The notes under the pieces are model-generated. The model was not told where the DNA came from. It did not search any database and was given only the letters and a program-made list of their open reading frames with translations. A stretch of DNA of 64,000 nucleotides, taken from assembly GCA_034004685.1 (NCBI GenBank), contig JAVEWG010000001.1, positions 145,165 through 209,164 on the forward strand, written 5' to 3'. Positions within the stretch are counted from its first letter, which is position 1; the number at the start of each line of letters is the position of its first letter. Origin of the DNA: JAEUNX01 sp034004685 (lineage in GTDB: Bacteria; Pseudomonadota; Gammaproteobacteria; Burkholderiales; Rhodocyclaceae). Position numbers and translations under genes: made by a program. Shown here piece after piece: positions 8,701-18,555 of this stretch.

Positions 8701-10739
8701 ATGTCTCGCGCTATCCGCAACATCGCCATCATTGCCCACGTTGACCACGGCAAGACCACCCTGGTGGATCAGCTCCTGCGCCAGTCCGGCACCTTCCGGG
8801 AAAACCAGCAAGTGGCCGAGCGGGTCATGGACTCGAACGACCTGGAAAAGGAACGGGGCATCACCATCCTGGCCAAGAACTGCGCCATCCAGTACGGTGA
8901 GACCCACATCAACATCGTGGATACCCCGGGCCACGCCGACTTCGGCGGCGAGGTGGAACGGGTGCTGTCGATGGTGGACGGGGTTCTGCTGCTGGTGGAT
9001 GCGGTGGAAGGGCCCATGCCCCAGACCCGCTTCGTGACCCGCAAGGCCCTGGCCCTGGGCCTCAAGCCTATCGTGGTGATCAATAAGATCGACCGTCCCG
9101 GCTCCCGCCCGGACTGGGTGATCAACCATACCTTCGACCTCTTCGACAAGCTGGGGGCCACCGAAGAGCAGCTCGACTTCCCGGTGGTCTACGCCTCCGC
9201 CCTCAACGGCTATGCCATGCTGGACGCCGATAAGCCCGGCACCGACATGACTGCCCTCTACGAAGCCATCCTGGAACACGTACCCGCGCCGGACGTGGAT
9301 TCGGAAGGCCCCCTGCAGCTCCAGATCTGCTCCCTGGACTACTCCACCTACATGGGCCAGCTGGGCATCGGGCGCATCAAGCGCGGCCGCATCCGCCCCA
9401 ACCAGGAAGTGGTGGTGATGTACGGAGACGAGAACCGGGGCAAGGGCAAGGTCAGCCAGGTGCTCACCTTCAAGGGCCTGGAACGCTCTGCCGCCGAATC
9501 CGCCGAAGCGGGCGATATCGTTTTGGTGGCCGGCATCGACCAGGTGAATATCGGTGTGACCCTGTGCGACCCCGAACGACTGGAGGGCATGACCCCCATC
9601 GCCGTGGATGAACCGACCCTGACCATGAACTTCATGGTCAACACCTCGCCTCTGGCGGGCCGGGAAGGCAAGTTCGTCACCAGCCGTCAGATTCGCGAGC
9701 GACTGGAAAAGGAACTGCTGAAGAACGTGGCCCTCCGGGTGAACTACACTGAAGACTCGGATGTGTTCGAGGTTTCCGGTCGGGGTGAGCTCCATCTCAC
9801 CATCCTGCTGGAGAACATGCGCCGGGAAGGCTACGAACTGGCCGTCGGCCGTCCCCGGGTGGTGTTCAAGGACATCGACGGGGTCAAGTGCGAACCCTAC
9901 GAAATGCTCACGGTGGACGTGGAAGAAACCCACCAGGGCGGCGTCATGGAAGAACTGGGCCGGCGCCGGGGGGAAATGCAGGACATGCAGCCCGACGGCA
10001 AGGGCCGGGTGCGCCTGGAATACCGCATTCCCGCCCGGGGCCTGATCGGCTTCCAGGGGGAATTCCTCACCCTTACCCGGGGTACCGGCCTGGCCAGCCA
10101 CGTCTTCGACGACTATGGCCCCATGGCCGGTGCCATGAGCGAGCGTCGCAACGGCGTGCTGATCTCCCAGAACGACGGAGACGCCGTGGCCTATGCCCTG
10201 TGGAACCTGCAGGATCGGGGCCGGATGTTCGTCAGCCCCGGCGAAGCCCTCTACGAAGGCATGATCATCGGCATCCACACCCGGGACAACGACCTGGTGG
10301 TGAACCCCATCAAGGGCAAGCNNNNNNNNNNNNNNNNNNNNNNNNNNNNNNNNNNNNNNNNNNNNNNNNNNNNNNNNNNNNNNNNNNNNNNNNNNNNNNN
10401 NNNNNNNNNNNNNNNNNNNNNGCCCTGTGGAACCTGCAGGATCGGGGCCGGATGTTCGTCAGCCCCGGCGAAGCCCTCTACGAAGGCATGATCATCGGCA
10501 TCCACACCCGGGACAACGACCTGGTGGTGAACCCCATCAAGGGCAAGCAGCTCACCAACGTGCGGGCATCCGGCACCGATGAAGCCGTGCGCCTGATCCC
10601 GCCGATCCAGCTCACCCTGGAATCCGCCATCGAGTTCATTGCCGATGACGAACTGGTGGAGATCACCCCCAAGAACATCCGCCTGCGCAAGCGCCACCTC
10701 AAGGAACACGAGAGGAAGCGCGCCGCCAAGGCGGAATAA
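8701..10739 (+). CDS. typA: Ribosome-associated GTPase TypA/BipA, interrupted by an assembly gap
   Basis: A translational GTPase that binds the 70S ribosome and supports 50S assembly and stress growth. Motifs: G1 AHVDHGKTT, G2 region ERGITI, G3 DTPGHADF, G4 NKID, then EF-G-like domains and the BipA-specific C-terminus. The reading frame breaks at an N run (10322-10421), and the 127 bases before the gap are repeated exactly after it. Removing 227 bases (one repeat copy plus the Ns) restores one frame of 603 codons, the expected BipA length. The break is therefore an assembly artefact, not a mutation. Confidence 0.95.
10195..10548. repeat. 127-bp exact direct duplication flanking the N gap (artefact)
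   Basis: Bases 10195-10321 and 10422-10548 are identical over 127 positions and encode the same part of TypA (from ALWNLQDRGRMF to NPIKGK). 127 is the largest k-mer size used by common de Bruijn assemblers, which explains a contig overlap of this exact length left unmerged by scaffolding. Confidence 0.95.
10322..10421. other. Assembly gap of exactly 100 N
   Basis: A run of 100 undetermined bases, a conventional placeholder for a gap of unknown size. The flanking sequence 10195-10321 is identical to 10422-10548, so the true gap is almost certainly negative: the contig ends overlap by 127 bases. Confidence 0.98.
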
Positions 10740-10751
10740 GCCTGGGGCAAA

Positions 10752-10789
10752 CCAATAAAAAACGCGGCCACGGCCGCGTTTTTTATTGG
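10752..10789. terminator. Bidirectional rho-independent terminator between typA and galU
   Basis: A perfect 18-bp inverted repeat (10752-10769 and 10772-10789) around a two-base centre. The GC-rich core CGCGGCC / GGCCGCG is flanked by six A on one side and six T on the other, so the RNA of either strand forms a hairpin followed by a U tract. It serves convergent typA and galU. Confidence 0.93.
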
Positions 10790-10822
10790 GTGCGGGGTTG
10801 CCCCTGCCGCGCTGCCGGCCCC

Positions 10823-11698
10823 TCAGGCGCGGTGCTGCTCCAGGTAGTCCGCGAAAGCCGCGCCTACCTCGGGGTGCTTCAAACCCAGTTCCACCGTGGC
10901 CTGGAGATAGCCCAGCTTGGAACCGCAGTCGTAACGCACCCCCTTGAACTGGTAGGACAGCACGGCCTCTTCCCGAAGCAGGGAAGCGATGGCATCGGTG
11001 AGCTGCAACTCGCCGCCGGCGCCGGGCTTGAGGCCTCGCAGGTGGTCAAAGATCCGGCCGGTTAGGACGTAACGGCCCACCACCGCTTGGGTGGAGGGCG
11101 CCTCCTCCGGCTTGGGTTTTTCCACGATGCCGGTGACCCGCTGGACGTCACCGCTGTCCCGCTCGGTACTGACGATGCCGTACTGCTTGGTCTCTTCCCG
11201 GGGCACGTTCATGACCCCCAGCACCGAACAGCGGTTGTAGTTGTACACCTCCACCATCTGCTTCAGGACCGGGTCGCCCCCCTGGCCGTCCAGCAGATCG
11301 TCGGCCAGCAACACGGCAAAGGGTTCATCCCCCACCACCGGCGCGGCGCACAGCACCGCGTGGCCCAGGCCCAGGGCCTCGGGCTGGCGGATGTAGATGC
11401 AATTGACGCCCTTGGGCACGGTATCCCGCACGATTTTGAGGAGCTCTTCCTTCTTGCGCATCTGGAGTTCGTTTTCCAGCTCGTAAGCCTTGTCGAAGTG
11501 GTCCTCGATGGCCCGCTTGGAGCGCCCGGTGATGAACACCAGGTCGGTCACTCCGGCGGCCACCGCCTCCTCCACGGCGTACTGGATCAAAGGCTTGTCC
11601 ACGATGGGCATCATTTCCTTGGGACTGGCCTTGGTGGCCGGCAGGAAACGGCTGCCCAGACCCGCCACCGGAAAGACCGCCTTGGTCACTTTCTTCAT
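10823..11698 (-). CDS. galU: UTP-glucose-1-phosphate uridylyltransferase
   Basis: 291 residues. It makes UDP-glucose for envelope polysaccharides and trehalose/galactose metabolism. The nucleotidyltransferase signature is at the N-terminus (FPVAGLGSRFLPATKASPKE), followed by MMPIVDKPLIQYAVEEA and the sugar-binding segment GVMNVPREETKQYGIV. The start overlaps the stop of ligA in an ATGA. It is last in the smc-zipA-ligA-galU series and is followed by a strong terminator. Confidence 0.97.
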   Translation of the reverse strand: MKKVTKAVFPVAGLGSRFLPATKASPKEMMPIVDKPLIQYAVEEAVAAGVTDLVFITGRSKRAIEDHFDKAYELENELQMRKKEELLKIVRDTVPKGVNCIYIRQPEALGLGHAVLCAAPVVGDEPFAVLLADDLLDGQGGDPVLKQMVEVYNYNRCSVLGVMNVPREETKQYGIVSTERDSGDVQRVTGIVEKPKPEEAPSTQAVVGRYVLTGRIFDHLRGLKPGAGGELQLTDAIASLLREEAVLSYQFKGVRYDCGSKLGYLQATVELGLKHPEVGAAFADYLEQHRA

Positions 11699-13785
11699 GT
11701 ATTTTCCCCGAATAAGCCTTGTTGTTGAGGTTCCCGGGGAGCCGTGGCCTGGGCCAGCAACTCCCGCAGTTGCCCCTCGTCGATAACGGCCACCCCGAGT
11801 TGGAGGGCCTTTTCCAGCTTGGAGCCGGCATCGCTGCCAGCCACCACGAAATGGGTCTTCCTGGACACCGATCCGCTCACCTTGCCGCCGGCGGCTTCGA
11901 TCTGGGCCTTGGCCTCCTCCCTGGAGAGGCCCGGCAGGGTGCCGGTGAGCACGAAACTTTGACCCGCCAGGCTACCGGTTCCGGCCAAGGCCGGCGTGCC
12001 CTCTTGCCAGCTTACCCCGGCCGCCTGCAGTTGTTTCACTACCTCCCGGTTATGGGGCTCGGCGAAGAAGCCGGCGATACAGGCCGCCACCACCGGCCCC
12101 ACATCCGGCACCCGCTGGAGGGCGGCCTCGTCCGCTGCCATCAAGCCCTCCAGCTTGCCAAAATGGCGGGCCAGGTCCTTGGCGGTGGCTTCCCCCACAT
12201 TGCGGATGCCCAGGGCGTAGATAAAGCGGTTGAGGGTGCTCTGGCGACTCCTGGCGATGGCCGCCAACAGGTTGCTGGCGGACTTTTCCGCCATCCGCTC
12301 CAGATTGGCCAAGGCCGCGAGATCGAGCCGGTAGAGATCCGCCGGGGTCTTCACCAGGCCACTGTCTACCAACTGATCCACCAGTTTCTCCCCGAGCCCC
12401 TCGATGTCCATAGCCCGCCGCCCGGCAAAATGCAGCAAGGCCTGCTTGCGCTGGGCCGGGCAATATAGCCCGCCGGTACACCGCGCCACCGCCTCATCCT
12501 CCCCCCGGGCGACATGGGAGCCGCACACCGGACAATAGGGAAAACGCTCCAGGAGATTGAAGCGGGGCGGATCGCCTTCCCGCCGCGCCAGCACTGGGGC
12601 CACCACTTCCGGTATCACGTCGCCAGCCCGCCGGACGATGACCCAGTCGCCGATCCGCACGTCCTTGCGGTCGATCTCATCCTGGTTGTGGAGGGTGGCA
12701 TTGGTAACGGTAACCCCCCCCACGAACACCGGTTCGAGGCGGGCTACCGGGGTGATCGCCCCGGTACGGCCGACCTGAACATCGATATCCACCAGGCGGG
12801 TCATTTCCTCCTGGGCAGGGTATTTGTGGGCCACCGCCCAGCGGGGCTCCCGGGTGACGAAACCCAGTTCTGCCTGGAGGGCCAGGCTATTGACCTTGTA
12901 CACCACCCCGTCGATGTCGTAGGGCAGGCGGTCCCGCAACCCGGCAATGCGCTGGTGAAAGGCCGCCAGCCCTTCGGCCCCCCGCACCACCGCCCGATGC
13001 TCGCACACCGGCAGGCCCCAGGCGGCCAGTTGGTCCAGCAGCAGGGAGTGGCTGGCTGGCGGCGCCCAGCCGGCGACCTCCCCCAAACCATAGGCAAAGA
13101 AAGACAGGGGCCGCCTGGCGGTGATGGCCGGATCGAGCTGGCGCACCGCGCCTGCAGCGGCGTTGCGGGGATTGACGAAGGTCTTGTCCCCCGCCTCCCG
13201 CTGGCGGGCGTTGAGGGCCTCGAACGCGTCCCGGCGCATGAAGATCTCGCCCCGCACCTCCACCAAGGGCGGCGCGGCCCCCAGCAGGCTCAGGGGAATT
13301 TGCCGGATGGTGCGGATGTTGTGGGTGACGTCCTCGCCGGTTTCCCCATCCCCCCGGGTGGCGGCCCGCACCAGCACGCCGCCTTCGTAGCGCAGGCTGA
13401 TGGCCAGGCCATCGAACTTGAGCTCCGCGCCGTACTCCACCGGCGGCGCCTCCAGCCCCAGGCCGAGGGCATTGCGTACCCGGGTGTCGAAAGCCAGGGC
13501 GCCGCCAGCGGTGGTGTCGGTCTCGGTGCGGATGGAGAGCATGGGCATCCCGTGACGCACCGGCACCAGCTCCGCCATGGGCTCGCCGGCCACCCGTTGG
13601 GTGGGGGAATCAGCGGTCACCGCTTCCGGGTACCGAGCCTCCAGCGCCTGAAGCTCCCGGAACAAGCGGTCGTACTCAGCGTCTGGAACGGTGGGGGCGT
13701 CGAAGACGTAATAGGCTCGATTGTGGGCCGCCAGCTCGGCCCGCAGCGCCCCGATGCGGGCCCGATCCGCGGCGGGGATATTCAT
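11695..13785 (-). CDS. ligA: NAD-dependent DNA ligase
   Basis: 696 residues. It seals nicks during replication and repair. The adenylated lysine is K123 in ELKFDGLAIS (KxDG). After the adenylation and OB domains come a four-cysteine zinc finger (CPVCGS ... CTGGLYCP), helix-hairpin-helix repeats (for example ALGIRNVGEATAKDL) and a C-terminal BRCT domain (GQSFVLTGTLPGLSREEAK). Its start overlaps the stop of the zipA-like gene by one base (TGATG). Confidence 0.97.
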   Translation of the reverse strand: MNIPAADRARIGALRAELAAHNRAYYVFDAPTVPDAEYDRLFRELQALEARYPEAVTADSPTQRVAGEPMAELVPVRHGMPMLSIRTETDTTAGGALAFDTRVRNALGLGLEAPPVEYGAELKFDGLAISLRYEGGVLVRAATRGDGETGEDVTHNIRTIRQIPLSLLGAAPPLVEVRGEIFMRRDAFEALNARQREAGDKTFVNPRNAAAGAVRQLDPAITARRPLSFFAYGLGEVAGWAPPASHSLLLDQLAAWGLPVCEHRAVVRGAEGLAAFHQRIAGLRDRLPYDIDGVVYKVNSLALQAELGFVTREPRWAVAHKYPAQEEMTRLVDIDVQVGRTGAITPVARLEPVFVGGVTVTNATLHNQDEIDRKDVRIGDWVIVRRAGDVIPEVVAPVLARREGDPPRFNLLERFPYCPVCGSHVARGEDEAVARCTGGLYCPAQRKQALLHFAGRRAMDIEGLGEKLVDQLVDSGLVKTPADLYRLDLAALANLERMAEKSASNLLAAIARSRQSTLNRFIYALGIRNVGEATAKDLARHFGKLEGLMAADEAALQRVPDVGPVVAACIAGFFAEPHNREVVKQLQAAGVSWQEGTPALAGTGSLAGQSFVLTGTLPGLSREEAKAQIEAAGGKVSGSVSRKTHFVVAGSDAGSKLEKALQLGVAVIDEGQLRELLAQATAPREPQQQGLFGENT

Positions 13786-14879
13786 CAGGCGGAAAATAGG
13801 CGCAGGGCCAGGCGACTGCCGGCGGGGACTCCGTAGTGCTGCATCTGGCCCTGGAACTGTTCGATCTGGCTGCGGATCAGGGCCGCGGCAGGGTCGCCGA
13901 AGGGGGCCCGGTTGTCATCCACCACCGTTCCGTTGAGGGCATCGGCCAACTGGCGGGCAAAGGCCATCATCCGGTCAAAGGCGAGCAGGCCATCCCGCAC
14001 CCGGGGCACATCCACCATCAGGGTCAGTCCGTTGGTCAAAAGGCCCCGCAAGCCCTCGGTGGTGAACAGCACCGGCTCCAGATTGGCCAGGGCGAAGAGG
14101 GTCGTGCCTTCCTCGTCGGCCGCGTGGAACATGCCGTCCTCCCGCAGGATCAAGCCATGGGCCTCCGCCAGGCCACGGATCTTGGTGCCAGCGAAGGGAT
14201 TGCCCACCGCCACCACATTCACCCCGATCTGCACATCGACGCTGGCACAGAAACGATCCAGTTCAACCGCCCGACCCAGGGCTTCACCCTGGATCGGCAC
14301 GCTGGCCGGCACCGCCAGGAACTGGTCGCAAAGACGCTGCACCCCGTCGGCGAAAACCTGGAATTCCCCGTCGGAAATGGCTCCGCGCCGGTCGGCCATC
14401 TGCATGGCCACCCCGAACCAATGGTAGCTGCCGGCGCTATGCCCCCCCAGCTCTTCCCAGCTGTTGCGGGCGTCGTCAAAGCCATACCAGGCCAGCGGCT
14501 TGTCCACCGCCCCCAGCACTTCCCGCTGGGCCAGCCACAGCTTGGCGGCGGACAGGGGTTCGATGCTCTCGATGCGGATCAGGCAATCGACCCTGGCGTC
14601 CACCCCCGGGGGCTGATCCGGGGCCAGGCGCCGGGGATTGGTTTCCGTCCCGCCCCAGACAAGCTCCGCCTCCCTGGCCGCGCCGTCGGCGGGTTGCGCC
14701 CGGGGCTCGACCCGCTCGCCGGCCGGCTGCTCCAGCAATACATCCCGGTGCTCTCCGCCAAAAACCTTCTCGGCATTGCGGCGGTGCCGCGTCTCCTGCC
14801 ACTTGCTGTAGGCGAACACCACCACCACCGCGGCGGTGCCTGCACCGATCAATCCCATCTGCAACTCGCTGATCGTCAT
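13785..14879 (-). CDS. zipA: ZipA-like cell division protein (FtsZ-binding, membrane anchored)
   Basis: 364 residues. Residues 8-25 (MGLIGAGTAAVVVVFAYS) form one N-terminal membrane anchor, followed by a charged and proline/alanine-rich linker and a folded C-terminal domain of about 200 residues. That architecture, plus its place between smc and ligA, matches the divergent ZipA family of betaproteobacteria; enterobacterial zipA also neighbours ligA. ZipA tethers FtsZ to the membrane at the division site. Sequence similarity to the E. coli protein is low, so the name rests on architecture and context. Confidence 0.7.
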   Translation of the reverse strand: MTISELQMGLIGAGTAAVVVVFAYSKWQETRHRRNAEKVFGGEHRDVLLEQPAGERVEPRAQPADGAAREAELVWGGTETNPRRLAPDQPPGVDARVDCLIRIESIEPLSAAKLWLAQREVLGAVDKPLAWYGFDDARNSWEELGGHSAGSYHWFGVAMQMADRRGAISDGEFQVFADGVQRLCDQFLAVPASVPIQGEALGRAVELDRFCASVDVQIGVNVVAVGNPFAGTKIRGLAEAHGLILREDGMFHAADEEGTTLFALANLEPVLFTTEGLRGLLTNGLTLMVDVPRVRDGLLAFDRMMAFARQLADALNGTVVDDNRAPFGDPAAALIRSQIEQFQGQMQHYGVPAGSRLALRLFSA

Positions 14880-14900
14880 TCTCTTTCCTGTCTTGGGCCG

Positions 14901-17900
14901 TCAGGCCGGCACGCTTTCGGCCAGCCTGAGCGCCTCTTCGATATCCACTTCCACCACCCGCGAGGCCCCTTGTTCCTGCATGGTCACGCCGACGAGCTGC
15001 TGGGCGATTTCCATGGTGATCTTGCTGTGACTGATGAACAGGAACTGGGTCTGGGATGACATGCGCTTGACCATGTCGCAAAAGCGCTCGGTATTCGTAT
15101 CGTCCAAGGGAGCATCCACCTCGTCAAGCATGCAAAAGGGCGCCGGGTTGAGCTGGAACATGGCGAACACCAGGGCAATCGCCGTCAACGCCTTCTCTCC
15201 GCCGGAAAGCAGGTGGATGGAACTATTTTTCTTGCCCGGGGGCTGGGCGACGATCTGAACACCGGCATCCAGGATTTCCTCCCCCGTGAGCACCAGCCGG
15301 GCCTCCCCTCCCCCGAACAGCCGGGGAAACAGGACGCCAAAATGCTGGTTGACCGTATTGTATGTCTGGCCGAGCTGTTCGCGGGTTTCCCGGTCGATGC
15401 GGCGGATGGCGTCCTCCAGGGTATGGATGGCCTGGTTCAGGTCGTCGGACTGGGCATCCAGGTAGCCCTTGCGCTCCCGAGCGGTCTGCAATTCCTCCAC
15501 CGCGGCCAGATTCACCGCCCCCAGTTCGGCAATCTCCCGCGCCAGCCGGGCCACTTCCCGCTGGAGCGCGGCTTCCTTGAGATCCTGGGTGAGATAGGGC
15601 AGCAAGACGACCTCGTCGCCTCCCCCTTCCGCCAGGCGCTCGCCAAACTGGCTTTCCGCCAGCTCCGCAGCCTGAAGATCCAGGCGCAACCGGGCCACCT
15701 GTTCCCGCAGGGGCGCGGCCGCCTGTTCGGTGGCCAGGCGCAATTCCTCCAGCTGGCGCAAGCGGGCGGTGATGTCCGCCAGGGCGTCCCGCCGCCCGGC
15801 CAGGGCGCTTTCCCGCGCCGTCCGCAGGGCCAGGGCCTGTTGCAGGGCGTTTTCGTTGTTGCCGGTGGCCACGTCCGCCAGTTCCCCCTCCCGTATCCTG
15901 ATCTCCGCCTCGGCCCGGGCCAGTTGCTCCACCGCCAAAGCGCGATTGCGCCCAATTTCCTCCAGCTTGCCGGCGCACTCCCTCTCAGAAAACCGCGCCT
16001 CCTGGAGTTCCCGCGCCAGGGTCTGGCCCAGCAGGCGGGCCTCCCGCAAGGCCTGCTCCCGCTCCTGCTGGATTTCCAGCGCCCCCTCAAGGCGGGCGCG
16101 CTGCAACTCGGCCATTTCCCCACTGCGGGCCAGTTCCAGTTCGGCCCGCTGCAGGTGATCCGCCTCCACCGAAGCCTGGCGGGCCAGTTCGGCCAAATCC
16201 CGCTCGATCTGTTCCCGGCGCTCCAGGGCCCGGTGGCGGGCCTGGCCGAGCTTGAGGAGCTCCACCTGCTCGCCATGGGCCTGCTGCTGGAGGGCCTGGC
16301 CCTGGCGGCGCAGCTCGGCCATCTGCTCCTGGATCTCATGGGCCTGGGCTTCCGCCGCCAGCTGGCCCTCATGGGCCAGGGCCAGTTCCTCTTCCCGCCG
16401 GGCCTGCTCCTGGGCCAAGGCGTCGATTTCCCCCTGGCGTTCCATCACCCCGTGGGTGCGGGCGTCCGGGGCATGATGGCACAGCAGTCCCCGGGTCAGG
16501 ATCTGGCCCTGACGATTCACCAGGGCCACTCCGGGGGGCAGCTCGCCGTGGCGGACAAGCCAGGGGGCCAGATCCTCCACCGCCTCCATCCCCGCCAGCC
16601 AAGCCTCCAGGATCGGCTCCAGGGCCGGATCGAGCACGTCCACCTTGCCAGCCAGGGGTTCGCCGATGCCGGCCTGGGCCACGATCGGCCCGTCGGCCCC
16701 TGCCATTGCCAGCAGGAAGGCCTGGGAGCCCGGGGGGGCATCGGCCAGGGCATCGGCCAGGGCCGCCAGATCAGGGGCCGGCAGCGCCGCCAGCCGCTCC
16801 CCCAGGGCCGCTTCCACCGCCCGGCCCCACTCCGGACTGACCCGCAAGGACTTCCATAGGGGCGCCAAGGCGCCCATGGCGTGGCGCTGGAGCCAATCCC
16901 CCAGGGCGCCCTGGTGCTGGACCTTGTGCTGGAGGTGGATCAGGGCGTCCCGCCGGGCGCGCACATCGGTCAGCTTGCGCTGGGCCTGGCGTTCGTTTTC
17001 CAGGGCCTCCCGCAGGGCTTGCTGGACGCCGGGCAAGCGCTGTTGGGCCTCCTGAAGGGCCTGGCGGGCCTCCTCCTGGGCCTGGCGGGTCGCTTCCAAC
17101 CGGGCCTCCCGAGCCATCAGCAGGGCCTCGTCAGGCAGTTCCACCGCGCCCCGCTCCTGCTCCAGGCGCGCCTGCCGCTGGGCCAGGCCCTCCAGGGTGC
17201 GCTGGGCCCCGGCCCGCTTGGTTTCCTCCACCCGGGCCTGCTGTTCGGATTGGGCCAGTTCCCGGCGCAAGGCCTGGCTGGTGCCCTCGGTGAGGCGCAG
17301 AGCCTCTTCCGCCGCGGGTACCCGGAGGGCCGCCTCTTCATGGCGGGCTTCTGCCAGGGTCGCCCGAAGGCCGGCGTTGTCGAAGAGCTCCCGCCAGCGG
17401 ATCTCCTCCCCGGCCAGGTTTTCCAGTCGGCCCTGCCACAGGGATTCGTCCGCGCTCAGTTCCGCCAAGCGGGTTTCCAGTCGAAGGCGGGATTCCTCCA
17501 GGTGGCGGCGCTCCGCCTCCAGGCGGCTGACCTCCGCCCCCACCGCGAAAAGTTCGTTCTGGGCGCCATGGACCGCCTCGGAGGCGGCGTAGTGGGCCGC
17601 TCGCGTCCCGTCCACTTCGGCCTCCAGGGCTTGCAGACGGGCGGAGTCCAGCTCGATCTGGCGGGTGGCCTCGGCCAGCCGGGCGGCCAGCCGCTCCCGG
17701 GCGTCCCGGGCTTCGTTGCGCTTCAACAACCACAGCAGGTTCTGGCGCAGGCCGTGCTGGGCGTGCAAGGCCTGGTAGCGTTCCGCCACCGCGGCCTGGC
17801 CCTCCAGGTGGCCGATCCGCTCCCCCAGTTCGCCCCGGATATCTTCCAGTCGCAGCAGGTTTTCCCGAGCATCGGCCAGGCGACCCTCGGTCTCCCGGCG

Positions 17901-18428
17901 CCGCTCCCGGTATTTGGTGACCCCGGCGGCCTCCTCCAGGAAACCCCGGATGTCTTCCGGGCGGGCCTCGATGATCCGGGAGATCATGCCCTGCTCGATG
18001 ATGGCGTAGGCCCGGGGGCCCAGGCCGGTGCCCAGGAAGAGATCGATCACGTCCTTGCGGCGGACCTGGGCCTGATTGATGAAGTAGCTGGACTCGCCGC
18101 TGCGATCCAGCACCCGCTTGACGGAGATCTCGGCGTACTGGCTCCACTGGCCGGCAGCCCGCCCCTCGGCGTTGTCGAACACCAGCTCGACGCTGGCCCG
18201 GGACACCGCCTTGCGGGTGGTGGAGCCGTTGAAGATCACATCTTGCATGGACTCGCCCCGCAGGGCGGAAGCCCGGCTTTCCCCCAGCACCCAGCGCACC
18301 GCGTCAATGATGTTGGACTTGCCGCAGCCGTTGGGGCCCACCACCCCCACCAGGTTGCCCGGGGTGAGCACCGTGGTGGGATCCACAAAGGTCTTGAATC
18401 CGGCAAGTTTGAGCTTGGACAAGCGCAC
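14901..18428 (-). CDS. smc: Chromosome segregation protein SMC
   Basis: 1175 residues. The ATPase of the Smc-ScpAB condensin that organises newly replicated origins. Walker A is VVGPNGCGKSN near residue 30; two long coiled coils rich in Glu, Arg, Leu and Ala flank a hinge at about 510-650; the ABC signature LLSGGEKALTAIAL and Walker B FCMLDEVDAPLDD are near the C-terminus. The start is a GTG. scpA and scpB are not in the window. A second SMC-family system (mksFEB) is present at 58800-63631. Confidence 0.97.
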   Translation of the reverse strand: MRLSKLKLAGFKTFVDPTTVLTPGNLVGVVGPNGCGKSNIIDAVRWVLGESRASALRGESMQDVIFNGSTTRKAVSRASVELVFDNAEGRAAGQWSQYAEISVKRVLDRSGESSYFINQAQVRRKDVIDLFLGTGLGPRAYAIIEQGMISRIIEARPEDIRGFLEEAAGVTKYRERRRETEGRLADARENLLRLEDIRGELGERIGHLEGQAAVAERYQALHAQHGLRQNLLWLLKRNEARDARERLAARLAEATRQIELDSARLQALEAEVDGTRAAHYAASEAVHGAQNELFAVGAEVSRLEAERRHLEESRLRLETRLAELSADESLWQGRLENLAGEEIRWRELFDNAGLRATLAEARHEEAALRVPAAEEALRLTEGTSQALRRELAQSEQQARVEETKRAGAQRTLEGLAQRQARLEQERGAVELPDEALLMAREARLEATRQAQEEARQALQEAQQRLPGVQQALREALENERQAQRKLTDVRARRDALIHLQHKVQHQGALGDWLQRHAMGALAPLWKSLRVSPEWGRAVEAALGERLAALPAPDLAALADALADAPPGSQAFLLAMAGADGPIVAQAGIGEPLAGKVDVLDPALEPILEAWLAGMEAVEDLAPWLVRHGELPPGVALVNRQGQILTRGLLCHHAPDARTHGVMERQGEIDALAQEQARREEELALAHEGQLAAEAQAHEIQEQMAELRRQGQALQQQAHGEQVELLKLGQARHRALERREQIERDLAELARQASVEADHLQRAELELARSGEMAELQRARLEGALEIQQEREQALREARLLGQTLARELQEARFSERECAGKLEEIGRNRALAVEQLARAEAEIRIREGELADVATGNNENALQQALALRTARESALAGRRDALADITARLRQLEELRLATEQAAAPLREQVARLRLDLQAAELAESQFGERLAEGGGDEVVLLPYLTQDLKEAALQREVARLAREIAELGAVNLAAVEELQTARERKGYLDAQSDDLNQAIHTLEDAIRRIDRETREQLGQTYNTVNQHFGVLFPRLFGGGEARLVLTGEEILDAGVQIVAQPPGKKNSSIHLLSGGEKALTAIALVFAMFQLNPAPFCMLDEVDAPLDDTNTERFCDMVKRMSSQTQFLFISHSKITMEIAQQLVGVTMQEQGASRVVEVDIEEALRLAESVPA

Positions 18429-18555
18429 GGGCGTGGCGAAGGAAATCTACGGGGGACGCGGACGGCCGGGGTGCCGGCAAGGCGCGCCATGATACCATTT
18501 CCGCCCCTCCCGACCGGGCCGTCGGCGCCCCGTCCAGCCACCGAAAAGTATCAAC

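Noticed and set aside
8695..10278. A 527-codon minus-strand frame across typA
   Set aside because: Antisense shadow of a strongly conserved GTPase gene.
10322..10421. typA as a true frameshifted pseudogene or tandem duplication
   Set aside because: The break coincides with a 100-N placeholder and an exact 127-bp overlap; collapsing it restores the normal protein.
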